Origin: Brevundimonas sp.
Lineage (GTDB): Bacteria; Pseudomonadota; Alphaproteobacteria; Caulobacterales; Caulobacteraceae
Assembly (NCBI GenBank): GCA_027531145.1
Contig: JAPZRF010000012.1
Coordinates: forward strand, 1 to 64,000
Length of the DNA: 64,000 nt
Direction of reading: 5' to 3'
Positions 46,076 to 54,576 of the stretch are shown in pieces; position 1 is the first letter of the stretch; each line of letters starts with the position of its first letter. The notes below the pieces were generated by a model. It ran no database searches. It was not told the origin of the DNA and saw only the letters and a list, made by a program, of their open reading frames with translations. Made by a program: the position numbers and the translations under genes.

Positions 46076-47809
46076 ATGACCCAGTCCGATTACGGCGTCG
46101 TTATTCATTGCCGCCGACGAGAGCTGAAGACCCGCGTCGGGATGGCGATCATCCTGGCGGCGATCGCTTTCTTCCTCGCGCCCGGCTGGACGCCAGTTCT
46201 CTGGTTCGTTGCCGTGCTGGCGACCCAGGCCCTCGATCTCACCCTGGTCCGCCCGGTGCTCAGGTCAGACAATGACTGGCAGCCGACGCCGACCTTCCGT
46301 GCCCTTTCGATATGCAACGCCTTTCTGGCCGCGTTGGTCTACTCCGTCATTGGTGCCTACATGTGGTTGTACGGAGGCGAAGCGGGGCGCCTGTTCGGCT
46401 TCATGCAGTTCGCCGGCAGCCTGTTGCACGTGAGCATGTACATGCATCAGGCGCGCGTCCTCCTCGGCGCAGCCATGTGCGCCCACGGTGCCTACATGGT
46501 GGGCATGCCCCTCCATAGCGTTGTGGTGAAAGGCGAGCCAGCCATGACGGCCGTGGTCGTCGCGGGCGTGCTGTATCTGATTAACCTCTCCCTCTCGGCG
46601 CGCCAGGCCAATGACCGCTATCAGGCTCTGTGTCGAGCCGAGTCCGCGAGCCGCGAGGCGGCGGCCGAGGCCATGCGCGCCAGCGCCGCCAAGTCGGAAT
46701 TCCTCGCCGTGGTCAGCCACGAGATCCGGACGCCTCTGAACGCGGTGGTGACGGCCGCCGGTCTTCTGCGCGGCAGCCGGCTGAGCCGCGCCCAGACAGA
46801 GCAGGTCGATATGCTGGGCGACGCCAGCGAGGTCCTGCTCGGCCTGCTCAATGATGTGCTGGACTTCTCGAAGATCGAGGCGGGCAGGCTGACGCTGGAG
46901 CGCATCGCCTTCGATCCTCGCGAGAAGCTGGATTCCCTGATCCGCATGTGGCGTCCGCACGCCGAGGCCAAGGGGTTGACCCTGACCCTGGAGTTCCGCG
47001 GCCGGCTGCCGGCCATGATCGCCGGCGACTCGCTCCGCTTTCAGCAGGTGCTCTTCAACCTGCTGTCCAATGCCGTGAAGTTCACCGACCAGGGCAGCGT
47101 CATGGTACGCGTGATCTGGCGCGACAGCCGTCTCCTCGTCGAGGTCGAGGACACCGGCTGCGGTATCCCGCAGGATCGCATCGGCCAGGTCTTCGACAGC
47201 TTCGAACAGGCTGATGCCGGCACCACCCGCCGGTATGGGGGCACCGGTCTCGGCCTGGCCATCAGCCGCCAGCTCGCCGTCCTCATGGAAGGCGGCCTCG
47301 AGGTCGAGAGCGTCCCCGGGCGCGGCTCCGTGTTCCGTTTCGAGGGGCGTTTCCCGGCGGTCGCCGCTGCGCTCCCGCGTCCGGAGGCTGCCGCCGCCGA
47401 GGTCGGTGGCCTGGAAGGGCTGGAGGTGCTGGCCGCCGAGGACCATCCGGTCAACCGCCGCATCCTCGCCCTGCTGCTGGAGCCGCTCGGCTGTCGTCTG
47501 ACGGTGGTCGAGAATGGTGCCGAGGCGGTGGCGGCGGCCGCCGAGCGCCCGTTCGACGTGATCCTGCTCGACATGCAGATGCCGGTCATGGATGGTCTGG
47601 ACGCCGCCCGTGCGATCCGCGGGGGGACGGGGCCGTGCCGCGAAACCCCGATCGTCGCCCTGACGGCCAACGCCCTCGAAGTGCATCGTCAGGCGTGGCT
47701 GGCGGTTGGAGCCGCGGGCTTCCTGACCAAGCCCATCGATGCCGCGGCCCTCACTGCGACCCTCGCCGGGGCGGCGCGCGGGGCTCCGGCGCTGGCGGCT
47801 GCAGGCTAG
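46076..47809 (+). CDS. Hybrid sensor histidine kinase with C-terminal receiver
   Basis: A 577-residue protein. The N-terminal 190 residues hold about six membrane spans ([17 protein letters not shown] through [14 protein letters not shown]) with no extracytoplasmic domain. HisKA follows with phospho-accepting His in [14 protein letters not shown]. The ATPase domain has [21 protein letters not shown] and [13 protein letters not shown]. The receiver domain has its Asp in [13 protein letters not shown] and the Lys in FLTKPID. GGAGGG precedes the ATG. The output must pass through a separate phosphotransfer protein or regulator not encoded here. The stop overlaps the convergent CoA transferase stop in one CTAG. 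Confidence 0.9.
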   Translation: MTQSDYGVVIHCRRRELKTRVGMAIILAAIAFFLAPGWTPVLWFVAVLATQALDLTLVRPVLRSDNDWQPTPTFRALSICNAFLAALVYSVIGAYMWLYGGEAGRLFGFMQFAGSLLHVSMYMHQARVLLGAAMCAHGAYMVGMPLHSVVVKGEPAMTAVVVAGVLYLINLSLSARQANDRYQALCRAESASREAAAEAMRASAAKSEFLAVVSHEIRTPLNAVVTAAGLLRGSRLSRAQTEQVDMLGDASEVLLGLLNDVLDFSKIEAGRLTLERIAFDPREKLDSLIRMWRPHAEAKGLTLTLEFRGRLPAMIAGDSLRFQQVLFNLLSNAVKFTDQGSVMVRVIWRDSRLLVEVEDTGCGIPQDRIGQVFDSFEQADAGTTRRYGGTGLGLAISRQLAVLMEGGLEVESVPGRGSVFRFEGRFPAVAAALPRPEAAAAEVGGLEGLEVLAAEDHPVNRRILALLLEPLGCRLTVVENGAEAVAAAAERPFDVILLDMQMPVMDGLDAARAIRGGTGPCRETPIVALTANALEVHRQAWLAVGAAGFLTKPIDAAALTATLAGAARGAPALAAAG

Positions 47810-48885
47810 CGGTCCGTCCAGCGCGCGACGGCCTCCGGGAGACTGATTACGCTGGCGGGCTGCGGATCCGCCCCCTCACCGTCGAAGCGCGGGGCCGGTG
47901 CCGGCGCACCTTCAGGCATGAAGGCCTGGCGCTCCGTCGCCTGGGGATGATCGCGGGCCTCGGCGAAGGTCAGCACCGGCGTGACGCAAGCCTCCGTCCC
48001 CCCGAAATGCGCGGCCCAGGCGTCCCTGTCGCGCGCGGCGAACAGGCGCTCGAAGCGCGCCTGCAACGCCGGCCAGCGGTCCCGGTCGTACTGGTTCACC
48101 TCCGCCGCATCGATCCCCAGTCCGGCCAGCAGGGCGGCGAAGAACCTCGGCTCCAGCGCCGCCACCGCGACGAAACCGCCGTCGGCGCAGGCATAGCAGC
48201 GATAGAAGGGGGCGCCGCCATCAAGCAGGTTACTCTCCCGCGCCGGCGACCACAGGCCGCGCGCCGCGAGCGCGTGGAACAGGGACGACAGCACGCCGAT
48301 CCCGTCGGTCATGGCCGCATCGACGACCCGGCCCTCGCCCGAGCTGCGGGCCCCGATCACGGCCGCCAGCACGCCGCTGACCAGCAACATGGCCCCTCCG
48401 CCGTAGTCGGCGACAAGGTTGAGCGGCGGTGACGGCGGCCGGTCGGCCGATCCCATGGCGTGCAGGGCCCCGGTCAAGCCGAGATAGTTCAGGTCATGGC
48501 CCACCTGGTCCGCCAGCGGCCCCGTCTGGCCCCAGCCGGTGATCCGGCCATAGACCAGCCGGCGGTTCAGCGCGCGGCAGACGTCGGGCCCCAGACCCAG
48601 CCGCTCCATCACGCCGGGGCGAAAGCCCTCGATCAGGGCGTCGGCCCCGGCGATCAGACCGCGGACCGTCTCAAGATCCGCCGCCGACTTGAGGTCCACC
48701 TCCACCGCCGTCCGGCCCCGGTGCAGGATCGTGCCGCCGACCTCCTCGAACGCGACCGCCGCCCCGGCCGGCCGCTTCAGCCGCAGCACCTCGGCTCCCA
48801 TGTCGGCCAGCATCATCCCGGCCAGGGTGACCGGCCCGAGCCCGTCGAACTCGACAATCCGTACGCCCGCAAGGGGTCCCGCCAT
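47806..48885 (-). CDS. CaiB/BaiF family CoA transferase (alpha-methylacyl-CoA racemase-like)
   Basis: A 359-residue class III CoA-transferase family protein. N-terminal PLAGVRIVEFDGLGP and GPVTLAGMMLADMGAEV, then IEGFRPGVMERLGLGPD, RLVYGRITGWGQTGP, GHDLNYLGLTGAL and NLVADYGGGAMLL, all point to alpha-methylacyl-CoA racemase. The residues around GHDLNY and VADYGG hold the His and Asp used for proton exchange in racemases. It would convert (2R)- to (2S)-methylacyl-CoA in branched fatty acid or sterol side-chain breakdown. Stand-alone gene upstream of tRNA-Lys on the opposite strand. Confidence 0.88.
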   Translation of the reverse strand: MAGPLAGVRIVEFDGLGPVTLAGMMLADMGAEVLRLKRPAGAAVAFEEVGGTILHRGRTAVEVDLKSAADLETVRGLIAGADALIEGFRPGVMERLGLGPDVCRALNRRLVYGRITGWGQTGPLADQVGHDLNYLGLTGALHAMGSADRPPSPPLNLVADYGGGAMLLVSGVLAAVIGARSSGEGRVVDAAMTDGIGVLSSLFHALAARGLWSPARESNLLDGGAPFYRCYACADGGFVAVAALEPRFFAALLAGLGIDAAEVNQYDRDRWPALQARFERLFAARDRDAWAAHFGGTEACVTPVLTFAEARDHPQATERQAFMPEGAPAPAPRFDGEGADPQPASVISLPEAVARWTDR

Positions 48886-48961
48886 CGCTGTGCTCTCCTC
48901 CCGTCGCGCCCGCTTGCCCCGGCGCGTTCGCCTCCGTATGGTCCGCGCCGCTTCGCAAGGC

Positions 48962-49038
48962 GAGCCCCTAGCTCAGTCGGTTAGAGCATCTGACTTTTAA
49001 TCAGAGGGTCCTGGGTTCGAGTCCCAGGGGGCTCACCA
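48962..49038 (+). tRNA. tRNA-Lys (anticodon TTT)
   Basis: A complete 77-base cloverleaf. Acceptor arms are GAGCCCC (48962-48968) and GGGGCTC (49028-49034), and the D stem is GCTC/GAGC. The anticodon stem TCTGA/TCAGA encloses the loop CTTTTAA with anticodon TTT. The T arm is CTGGG-TTCGAGT-CCCAG. The discriminator A is followed by an encoded CCA. Confidence 0.97.
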
Positions 49039-49060
49039 TCCGCCCGGTACGGCGGGCGGA
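49039..49060 (+). terminator. Hairpin directly after tRNA-Lys
   Basis: TCCGCCCG and CGGGCGGA form a perfect 8-bp stem around a 6-nt loop, starting at the base after the tRNA CCA. There is no U-tract downstream, so it may serve as a terminator or a processing boundary for the tRNA 3' end. Confidence 0.55.
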
Positions 49061-49089
49061 CGATCACGGGGACGGAGCGTCAGGCGGCC

Positions 49090-49659
49090 ATGACCCATTT
49101 CCGACACGCGTTCACCCTCGTTCAGGCTGGTCTCCTGGCCCTTGGTCTGTCCTGCTGCACCGCCATGCGCTCCGTCGGGGAGGGGGTCGGGACGGTGACC
49201 TCGGGATTTGGCGACGCCGCCGCAGCGCCGCTGGAGGATCTGAACCTCCGGCGCGACGAGATCCCGACCGTGCTGCTGCAGGCGCAGGCGGCTCCCTATG
49301 ACACCCGGAACCTGACCCGCTGCCGGGCCATCGCGGCCGAGGTGCGGCGTCTGGACGAGGCTCTTGGCCCCGATGTCGACGAGCCGCCGGCCCCCGACGG
49401 TCGGCTGATGAGCGAGCGCGCTTCCGACGCCGCCGCCGACGCCACGCTGGACGCGATCCGTGACACGGCAACGGACTTCATCCCCCTGCGCAGCTGGGTG
49501 CGGCGTCTGTCGGGCGCGGAGCAACGTAGCCGCGAGGTGCTGGCGGCGATCCAGGCCGGCCGGCTGCGGCGCGCCTATCTCAAGGGTGTCGGCATGCAGC
49601 GCAACTGCGCTCCACCCGCGGCACCCAGCTGGTTCCAGCCGAGCCGCGAGCGTCGTTAG
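49090..49659 (+). CDS. Secreted protein of unknown function
   Basis: A 189-residue protein with a hydrophobic N-terminal signal ([19 protein letters not shown]). The Cys pair could carry lipid, although the lipobox is imperfect. The mature part contains a helical [20 protein letters not shown] segment, then a Cys ([20 protein letters not shown]) and a Ser/Ala/Asp-rich helix. Such helical periplasmic proteins are common in Caulobacterales with no known role. Its stop overlaps the tgt stop on the other strand by four bases. Confidence 0.7.
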   Translation: MTHFRHAFTLVQAGLLALGLSCCTAMRSVGEGVGTVTSGFGDAAAAPLEDLNLRRDEIPTVLLQAQAAPYDTRNLTRCRAIAAEVRRLDEALGPDVDEPPAPDGRLMSERASDAAADATLDAIRDTATDFIPLRSWVRRLSGAEQRSREVLAAIQAGRLRRAYLKGVGMQRNCAPPAAPSWFQPSRERR

Positions 49660-50768
49660 CCGCCGAGGTGGCGGGCGCGGAAGTCGCGCCGGAACGCCTC
49701 GAACCGCCCCCCGGCAATGGCCGCGCGCATCGCCGCCGTCAGCGCCTGGTAGAAGGCGATGTTGTGCCAGGTCAGCAGGATCTTGCCGAGGATCTCGTCG
49801 GCCCGGACCAGGTGGTGCAGGTAGGCCCGCGAATAGTCCTGGCTGGTCGGGCAGGGGACATCGGGGTCCAGCGGGGCCTCATCCTCGGCGAAGCGGGCGT
49901 TCTTCAGATTGATCGGGCCGTGCCAGGTCCAGGCCTGACCATGTCGTCCGGCCCGCGTGGGCAGGACGCAGTCGAACATGTCGACGCCGCGCCAGACCGC
50001 CTCGACCAGGTCGACCGGCTTGCCGACGCCCATCAGATAGCGCGGCCGGTCCGCCGGCAGCAGGGCGGGGGCGTAGTCCAGCACCTCGCACATGGCCTCA
50101 TGGCCCTCGCCGACCGCCAGGCCGCCGATGGCGTAGCCGTCGAAGCCGATCTCGATCAGCCGTTCTGCCGACTCGCGGCGCAGGTCCTCGACGGTCGAGC
50201 CCTGCTGGATGCCGAAAAGGGCCTGGCTATCGCGCGTCCCGAACGCCGCCTTCGAGCGCGCGGCCCAGCGGGCGCTGAGCTGCATGGCCGCCTGCGCCCG
50301 GTCGCGCCCGGCGGGCCACGACACGCACTCGTCCAGCTGCATGATGATGTCCGAGCCCAGCCGGTCAGCCTGGATCTCGATCGAGCGCTCCGGCGTGAGG
50401 ACGTGCCTGGAGCCGTCGATATGGCTGGCGAAGGTCACCGCCTCCTCGCTCACCTTCGAGATGCCCGACAGGCTCATCACCTGGAAGCCGCCGGAGTCGG
50501 TCAGGATCGGCCTGTCCCAGCGCATGAAGCGATGCAGGCCGCCGAGCCGCTGCATCCGCTCCGGGCCTGGGCGCAACATCAGGTGGTAGGTGTTGCCCAG
50601 CAGGATGTCGGCGCCGGTCTGGGCCACCTGATCGACGGTCAGGGCCTTGACCGTGGCGGCGGTGCCGACCGGCATGAAGGCCGGGGTGCGGATGTCGCCG
50701 CGGGCGGTCCTGAGCACACCCGTGCGGGCGCGGCCATCGGTGGCGGCGAGCTCAAAGGCGAGGGCCAT
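49656..50768 (-). CDS. tgt: tRNA-guanine transglycosylase with degenerate zinc site
   Basis: A 370-residue enzyme exchanging guanine for preQ1 at position 34 of tRNAs in queuosine synthesis. The substrate-binding Asp is in [13 protein letters not shown], and [25 protein letters not shown] and the second catalytic Asp in [15 protein letters not shown] are all present. The zinc site normally reads C-x-C-x2-C followed by a His 26 residues later. Here the three positions are Val304, Cys306 and Ser309, with His335 retained, so two ligands are lost. The start overlaps the queA stop (TGATG), forming a queuosine operon. Confidence 0.93.
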   Translation of the reverse strand: MALAFELAATDGRARTGVLRTARGDIRTPAFMPVGTAATVKALTVDQVAQTGADILLGNTYHLMLRPGPERMQRLGGLHRFMRWDRPILTDSGGFQVMSLSGISKVSEEAVTFASHIDGSRHVLTPERSIEIQADRLGSDIIMQLDECVSWPAGRDRAQAAMQLSARWAARSKAAFGTRDSQALFGIQQGSTVEDLRRESAERLIEIGFDGYAIGGLAVGEGHEAMCEVLDYAPALLPADRPRYLMGVGKPVDLVEAVWRGVDMFDCVLPTRAGRHGQAWTWHGPINLKNARFAEDEAPLDPDVPCPTSQDYSRAYLHHLVRADEILGKILLTWHNIAFYQALTAAMRAAIAGGRFEAFRRDFRARHLGG

Positions 50769-51811
50769 CAGGCGCTCCGGAACAGCAGGCTGCCGTCCCC
50801 GTAGGAGTAGAAGCGGTAGCCGTCCGCCACGGCGTGAGCGTAGGCCATCCGCATGGTCTCCAGCCCGCAGAAGGCGCTGACCAGCATGAACAGGGTCGAC
50901 TTCGGCAGGTGGAAATTGGTCATCAGCACATCGGCGGCCCGGAAGCGGTACCCCGGCGTGATGAAGATGGCCGTGTCGCCGTGGAAGGGGCGCACCATGC
51001 CGTCCTCGCCGGTCGCACTCTCCAGCAGGCGCAGCGAGGTGGTGCCGACGCAGACGATGCGGCCGCCGGCGGCACGGGCGGCGTTGAGCGCGTCGGCGGT
51101 TTCCTGCGAGACCTCGCCCCACTCGGCATGCATGCGGTGGTCGACGACGTTGTCGGCCTTGACCGGCAGGAAGGTGCCGGCACCGACATGCAGCGTCACC
51201 CCGTGGGTCGAGACGCCACGCGCGGCCAGAGCCGCCAGCAACTCCGGCGTGAAGTGCAGGCCGGCGGTAGGCGCGGCGACCGAGCCGTCGTGAGTGGCGA
51301 AGACGGTCTGGTAGTCGGCCCGGTCGCGCTCGTCCCCGGGGCGTCGCGCGGCGATGTAGGGCGGCAGGGGCATATGACCCGCCGCGTGGATGGCATGGTC
51401 GAGCGCGGGGCCCTCGTGGTCAAAGTCGAGGTCGATCAGCCCGTCCTGATGCTTCGCCGCCACGCGCGCAGTCAGACCGTTGAAGCGCACCTTGTCCCCG
51501 ACGCGCAGCCGCTTGCCGGGCTTCATGAAGGCCGACCAGCCGCCCGGTCCGCGCCGCTGGTGCAGGGTCGCCTCGACGGCGACCTCCAGCCCTTCACGCA
51601 CCCGGATGCCGTCCAGCCGTGCCGGGATCACCCGCGTGTCGTTGAACACCAGCGCGTCGCCGGGCTGCAGCAGGCCGGGCAGGTCGCGCACGACATGGTC
51701 CGCCAGCGCGCCCTCGCGCACGATCAGCAGGCGCGCCGCGTCGCGGGGCTCGACCGGTCGCAGGGCGATCCGGTCCTCGGGCAGGTCGAAGTCGAAATCG
51801 GCGGTCTTCAT
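50768..51811 (-). CDS. queA: S-adenosylmethionine:tRNA ribosyltransferase-isomerase
   Basis: A 347-residue enzyme that transfers the ribosyl part of SAM to preQ1-tRNA to form epoxyqueuosine. Family blocks: [19 protein letters not shown] at the N-terminus, [44 protein letters not shown] and [17 protein letters not shown]. The ATG at 51811 (MKTADFDF) is chosen; a TTG four codons earlier is less likely. Co-translated with tgt. Confidence 0.95.
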   Translation of the reverse strand: MKTADFDFDLPEDRIALRPVEPRDAARLLIVREGALADHVVRDLPGLLQPGDALVFNDTRVIPARLDGIRVREGLEVAVEATLHQRRGPGGWSAFMKPGKRLRVGDKVRFNGLTARVAAKHQDGLIDLDFDHEGPALDHAIHAAGHMPLPPYIAARRPGDERDRADYQTVFATHDGSVAAPTAGLHFTPELLAALAARGVSTHGVTLHVGAGTFLPVKADNVVDHRMHAEWGEVSQETADALNAARAAGGRIVCVGTTSLRLLESATGEDGMVRPFHGDTAIFITPGYRFRAADVLMTNFHLPKSTLFMLVSAFCGLETMRMAYAHAVADGYRFYSYGDGSLLFRSA

Positions 51812-51898
51812 CGGCGGCGGCAATGGTCATGCTCGCCCCGGGCCGTCAAGCGCCGGTCAGCCGCATGAAAGTGCGGCGCTGTGACCTCCAGACAGGTT

Positions 51899-51931
51899 GA
51901 CGGCCGCGCCCGGGGTCGGAGCGCGGCCGTC
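51899..51931 (-). terminator. Strong hairpin between sciP and queA
   Basis: GACGGCCGCGC and GCGCGGCCGTC are perfect 11-bp arms around an 11-nt loop. It lies 24 bp after the sciP stop on the minus strand, a fitting position for a transcription terminator of sciP. No U-tract follows on either strand. Confidence 0.55.
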
Positions 51932-51954
51932 AGGGCCGGTCCCGGGGAGGGAGG

Positions 51955-52239
51955 TCAGGACCGGTAGTGCTGGATTCGGGTGGTGCGCAGACCCTGCATG
52001 CCCCACTTGTCGATCGCTTTCTGCCACGCGAGGAATTCCTCGGCGGTCAGGCGGTAGCGGGACAGGGCGTCCTCAAGCGGCATCAGCCCGCCACGCACGG
52101 CGGCCACGACCTCGGCCTTGCGCCGGATTACCCACCGATCAGTGTTGGGCGGCGGTAGATCCGCCAGGGTCAGGGGCGTGCCCGTAGGTCCGACCACGTA
52201 CTGTTCGCCTTTGTTGTTCAGGCGCCGCTCTTGCAGCAT
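51955..52239 (-). CDS. sciP: SciP, inhibitor of the cell-cycle regulator CtrA
   Basis: A 94-residue DUF1153 protein. The sequence MLQERRLNNKGEQYVVGPTG then LTLADLPPPNTDRWVIRRKA is highly characteristic of SciP. The C-terminal half (LSRYRLTAEEFLAWQKAIDK, GMQGLRTTRIQ) is a helix-turn-helix. In Caulobacter, SciP binds CtrA and blocks its recruitment of RNA polymerase, shutting off CtrA-activated genes in early S phase. The start is ATG 52239, preceded by GAGG; an in-frame ATG lies five codons upstream. It follows flgE on the same strand, as in Caulobacter, but with its own 173-bp upstream gap and a CtrA-like site. Confidence 0.92.
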   Translation of the reverse strand: MLQERRLNNKGEQYVVGPTGTPLTLADLPPPNTDRWVIRRKAEVVAAVRGGLMPLEDALSRYRLTAEEFLAWQKAIDKWGMQGLRTTRIQHYRS

Positions 52240-52294
52240 GGGCTCTTGCCTCATTCACCACCACCAACTTGATCGTGAACATAGCGCCCGCCGA

Positions 52295-52309
52295 CTAAAG
52301 GCCATTTAA
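52295..52309 (-). promoter_or_regulatory. Near-consensus CtrA site upstream of sciP
   Basis: On the minus strand the bases read TTAA-ATGGCCT-TTAG, one mismatch from the CtrA consensus TTAA-N7-TTAA. It lies about 56 bp before the sciP start, where an activator could contact RNA polymerase. sciP is CtrA-activated in Caulobacter, forming a feedback loop. The surrounding gap (52240-52412) has no gene. Confidence 0.6.
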
Positions 52310-52412
52310 ACGTCGTGGTGAAGGAACGCCTAAGCCTGACGCCCTCACGACGCTTTGTCTTCATCAGTATTGAGCGAAAATTCATAGCGATGAACGAAGC
52401 GTTACTAACGGA

Positions 52413-53834
52413 TCAACGTTTGATCCGGATCAACTCCTCCAGCATCTCATCAGCGGTGGTTATAATCTTGGATGAGGCCGAATAGGCTCGCTGGGTCGTG
52501 ATCAGCCCCGTGAATTCAGACGACAGGTCGACCGTGGACGCCTCCAGCTGCGATGCGGCGATACTGCCGGCACCGCCGATACCCGGTGTTTTTAGGTTGA
52601 AGGTCCCCGAGTTCTCGCTCACCTGGTAGGCATTGCCGCTGACCTGCGCCAGGCTATCGACGCTCGGGAATGTAGCCAGGGCCACCTGGGCAATGCGGCG
52701 AGTCACGCCATTGTCAAAGATCGCGGTGACGAAGCCGTCATCGGCAATCTCGATTTCGCTCAGGTTGCCGAAAGCGGTTCCGTTGGTCAGCGTCGAACCG
52801 ACGACAGAGGGACTATCGTACTGGGTCAGGCCGCCGACCGTCGAGTCGAGATCGAAGGAGATTGTCTGTTCGGCGAGGCCAAGGCCGACAGCCCAATTGA
52901 CCGCCGGCGGGACCGGTGCCGCCGCCGCCGAGGCGCGGATCTGGATAGTCGTGTTATCGTTCTGGTAATCGAATAGCCAGGGCCTGCCCCCCGCATTGTT
53001 GGCACTGGCCGCCATGGTCGTGACATCGAGACGGCCAGTGGGGGTGAACGCCAGCACGCCCGCCTTGATCATGCCGTTGGCCCCGGCGGGCACGATGTTT
53101 GTTGCGTCGGCGGCACCGATCTCGACGAACCATTGGTTCGGCAGGTCACCCCTGACGAACGACATGGTCAGGTTGCGCTGGCCACCCTTGGAGTCTGAAA
53201 CAGGTACGGAGATCTCGAAATCCGGAGTGAAGGTGCCGGCGGCCATGGCCCCGGCCGTGTAGGTGGCGATGGGGGGGTTGTTTACATTGACCGCTTGGCT
53301 CGACTTCAGGTTTGCATTGACTTCGGCGCGCGTTGTCGCCTCGGCAGCGCCGCCAACCGAGCCGACGTTGATTGAGGCCAGGCGGCTCATGTCGGACGGG
53401 TCGTAGTCGATGTTTCCGTCGCTGTCGGCCGGCCAGCCCTGCAGATAAAGGCCCGCCGTGTTCTTCAGGTAGCCTTGGTCGTCGATCTGGAAGGCGCCGG
53501 CGCGGGTGAACAGGCGGCTATCTGTCCGGTCCGATCCCTCGGGGCGTTGCGTGACGACGAAGAAACCCTGGCCGTCGATGGCCAGGTCGGTGCCCGAGGT
53601 CGTGCGTTGAAGCTGGCCGAGTTGGCTGGTGTAGTGCCGAGCCGTGGCCATGACTCCGCCGGCGGAGTATCCTGAACCCCCCGTCTGGGCGTTGATCACG
53701 GTCTGGAACGCGGCAGAGCTGCGCTTGTAGCCGTAGGTATTCACGTTGGCGATGTTCTGCGAGATCGCAGCGAGGGCGGAGGAGTTTGCGGTGAGGCCGG
53801 AGACTCCCGCCAGCATGGCGCTGTTGATGCTCAT
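52413..53834 (-). CDS. flgE: Flagellar hook protein FlgE
   Basis: A 473-residue hook protein. The N-terminal rod-hook motif is SAMLAGVSGLTANSSALAAI followed by QNIANVNTYGYKR. The variable middle domain follows, and the C-terminal helix is LEASTVDLSSEFTGLITTQR with AYSASSKIITTADEMLEELI. It assembles the hook outside the cell after export by the flagellar type III system. CAGGAG precedes the chosen ATG (MSINSAML). A 7-bp hairpin (GGATCAA-ACG-TTGATCC, 52410-52426) spans the stop codon and may end the fliK-flgD-flgE transcript. Confidence 0.92.
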   Translation of the reverse strand: MSINSAMLAGVSGLTANSSALAAISQNIANVNTYGYKRSSAAFQTVINAQTGGSGYSAGGVMATARHYTSQLGQLQRTTSGTDLAIDGQGFFVVTQRPEGSDRTDSRLFTRAGAFQIDDQGYLKNTAGLYLQGWPADSDGNIDYDPSDMSRLASINVGSVGGAAEATTRAEVNANLKSSQAVNVNNPPIATYTAGAMAAGTFTPDFEISVPVSDSKGGQRNLTMSFVRGDLPNQWFVEIGAADATNIVPAGANGMIKAGVLAFTPTGRLDVTTMAASANNAGGRPWLFDYQNDNTTIQIRASAAAAPVPPAVNWAVGLGLAEQTISFDLDSTVGGLTQYDSPSVVGSTLTNGTAFGNLSEIEIADDGFVTAIFDNGVTRRIAQVALATFPSVDSLAQVSGNAYQVSENSGTFNLKTPGIGGAGSIAASQLEASTVDLSSEFTGLITTQRAYSASSKIITTADEMLEELIRIKR

Positions 53835-53850
53835 TGGATGATCTCCTGCG

Positions 53851-54573
53851 TCAGGAAGCGTTGGATTGGGTTTGGGTTTGCGTTTGTGTCTGGGACCCGG
53901 TTCCGGCGTCATCTTCGTTCTGCGCCATGGACAGTGCGAACACCGAGTTCAGGGGGAGGACCGAGCCGCCGACGACGAGATAGGGCTCGCCCTCATACAT
54001 CTCGACGCCGGTCACCCGGCCGGTGATCAGGGGCTGCGCCTCGATGTCCTGACCGCCCGCGGTTTTTGCGGTGACCCTCAGGGTGTAGGTGCCGCCTTCG
54101 GCGACCTTTCCTCCGGCATTGGTCGTGCCGTCCCAGCTAAAGCTGTGAATTCCGGCACCCTTCTGGGGCGCAGGGCCGGACCAGACCGTGTTGCCTGCGC
54201 TGTTTACCACCTTCAGGGTGACTACATGGGCGTCGGCACCGAGCTCGTAGTTCCAGTCGGCCGCGCCGTCCTCGAAACGAGTGGCACCCCAGCTGGCGGT
54301 AATCTCCTTGCCGAGGTAGCCGGCCGCGGACCCGAGGCCGCCCTCGCCCTGTGCGAGCAGGCTGGTCAGCAGGTCGTTGGTCAGCAGCTGCTGCTCCACA
54401 CCCGCCATCTGGGTCAGTTGTGCGGTGAAGTCGTTGGAATCGAGCGGCGACAGCGGATCCTGGTTTTCCACTTGGGCCGTCAGCAGCTGGAGGAAGGTCT
54501 CGAAGTTGGAGACGAGGCCGGTCCGGCCAGAGGAGATCTGGGCCGAGGCGGCCGTCGAGGTCACAGGGTCCAT
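53851..54573 (-). CDS. flgD: Flagellar hook-capping scaffold protein FlgD
   Basis: A 240-residue hook cap protein. The conserved N-terminal block is FETFLQLLTAQVENQDPLSP, followed by LDSNDFTAQLTQMAGVEQQL. A FlgD Ig-like and Tudor region follows (VVNSAGNTVWSG, FSWDGTTNAGGKVAEGGTYT). The C-terminus carries an extra GSQTQTQTQTQSNAS tail encoded by a short tandem repeat. It caps the growing hook and is discarded at completion. It lies 16 bp upstream of flgE and three bases after fliK. Confidence 0.9.
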   Translation of the reverse strand: MDPVTSTAASAQISSGRTGLVSNFETFLQLLTAQVENQDPLSPLDSNDFTAQLTQMAGVEQQLLTNDLLTSLLAQGEGGLGSAAGYLGKEITASWGATRFEDGAADWNYELGADAHVVTLKVVNSAGNTVWSGPAPQKGAGIHSFSWDGTTNAGGKVAEGGTYTLRVTAKTAGGQDIEAQPLITGRVTGVEMYEGEPYLVVGGSVLPLNSVFALSMAQNEDDAGTGSQTQTQTQTQSNAS

Positions 54574-54576
54574 GCG

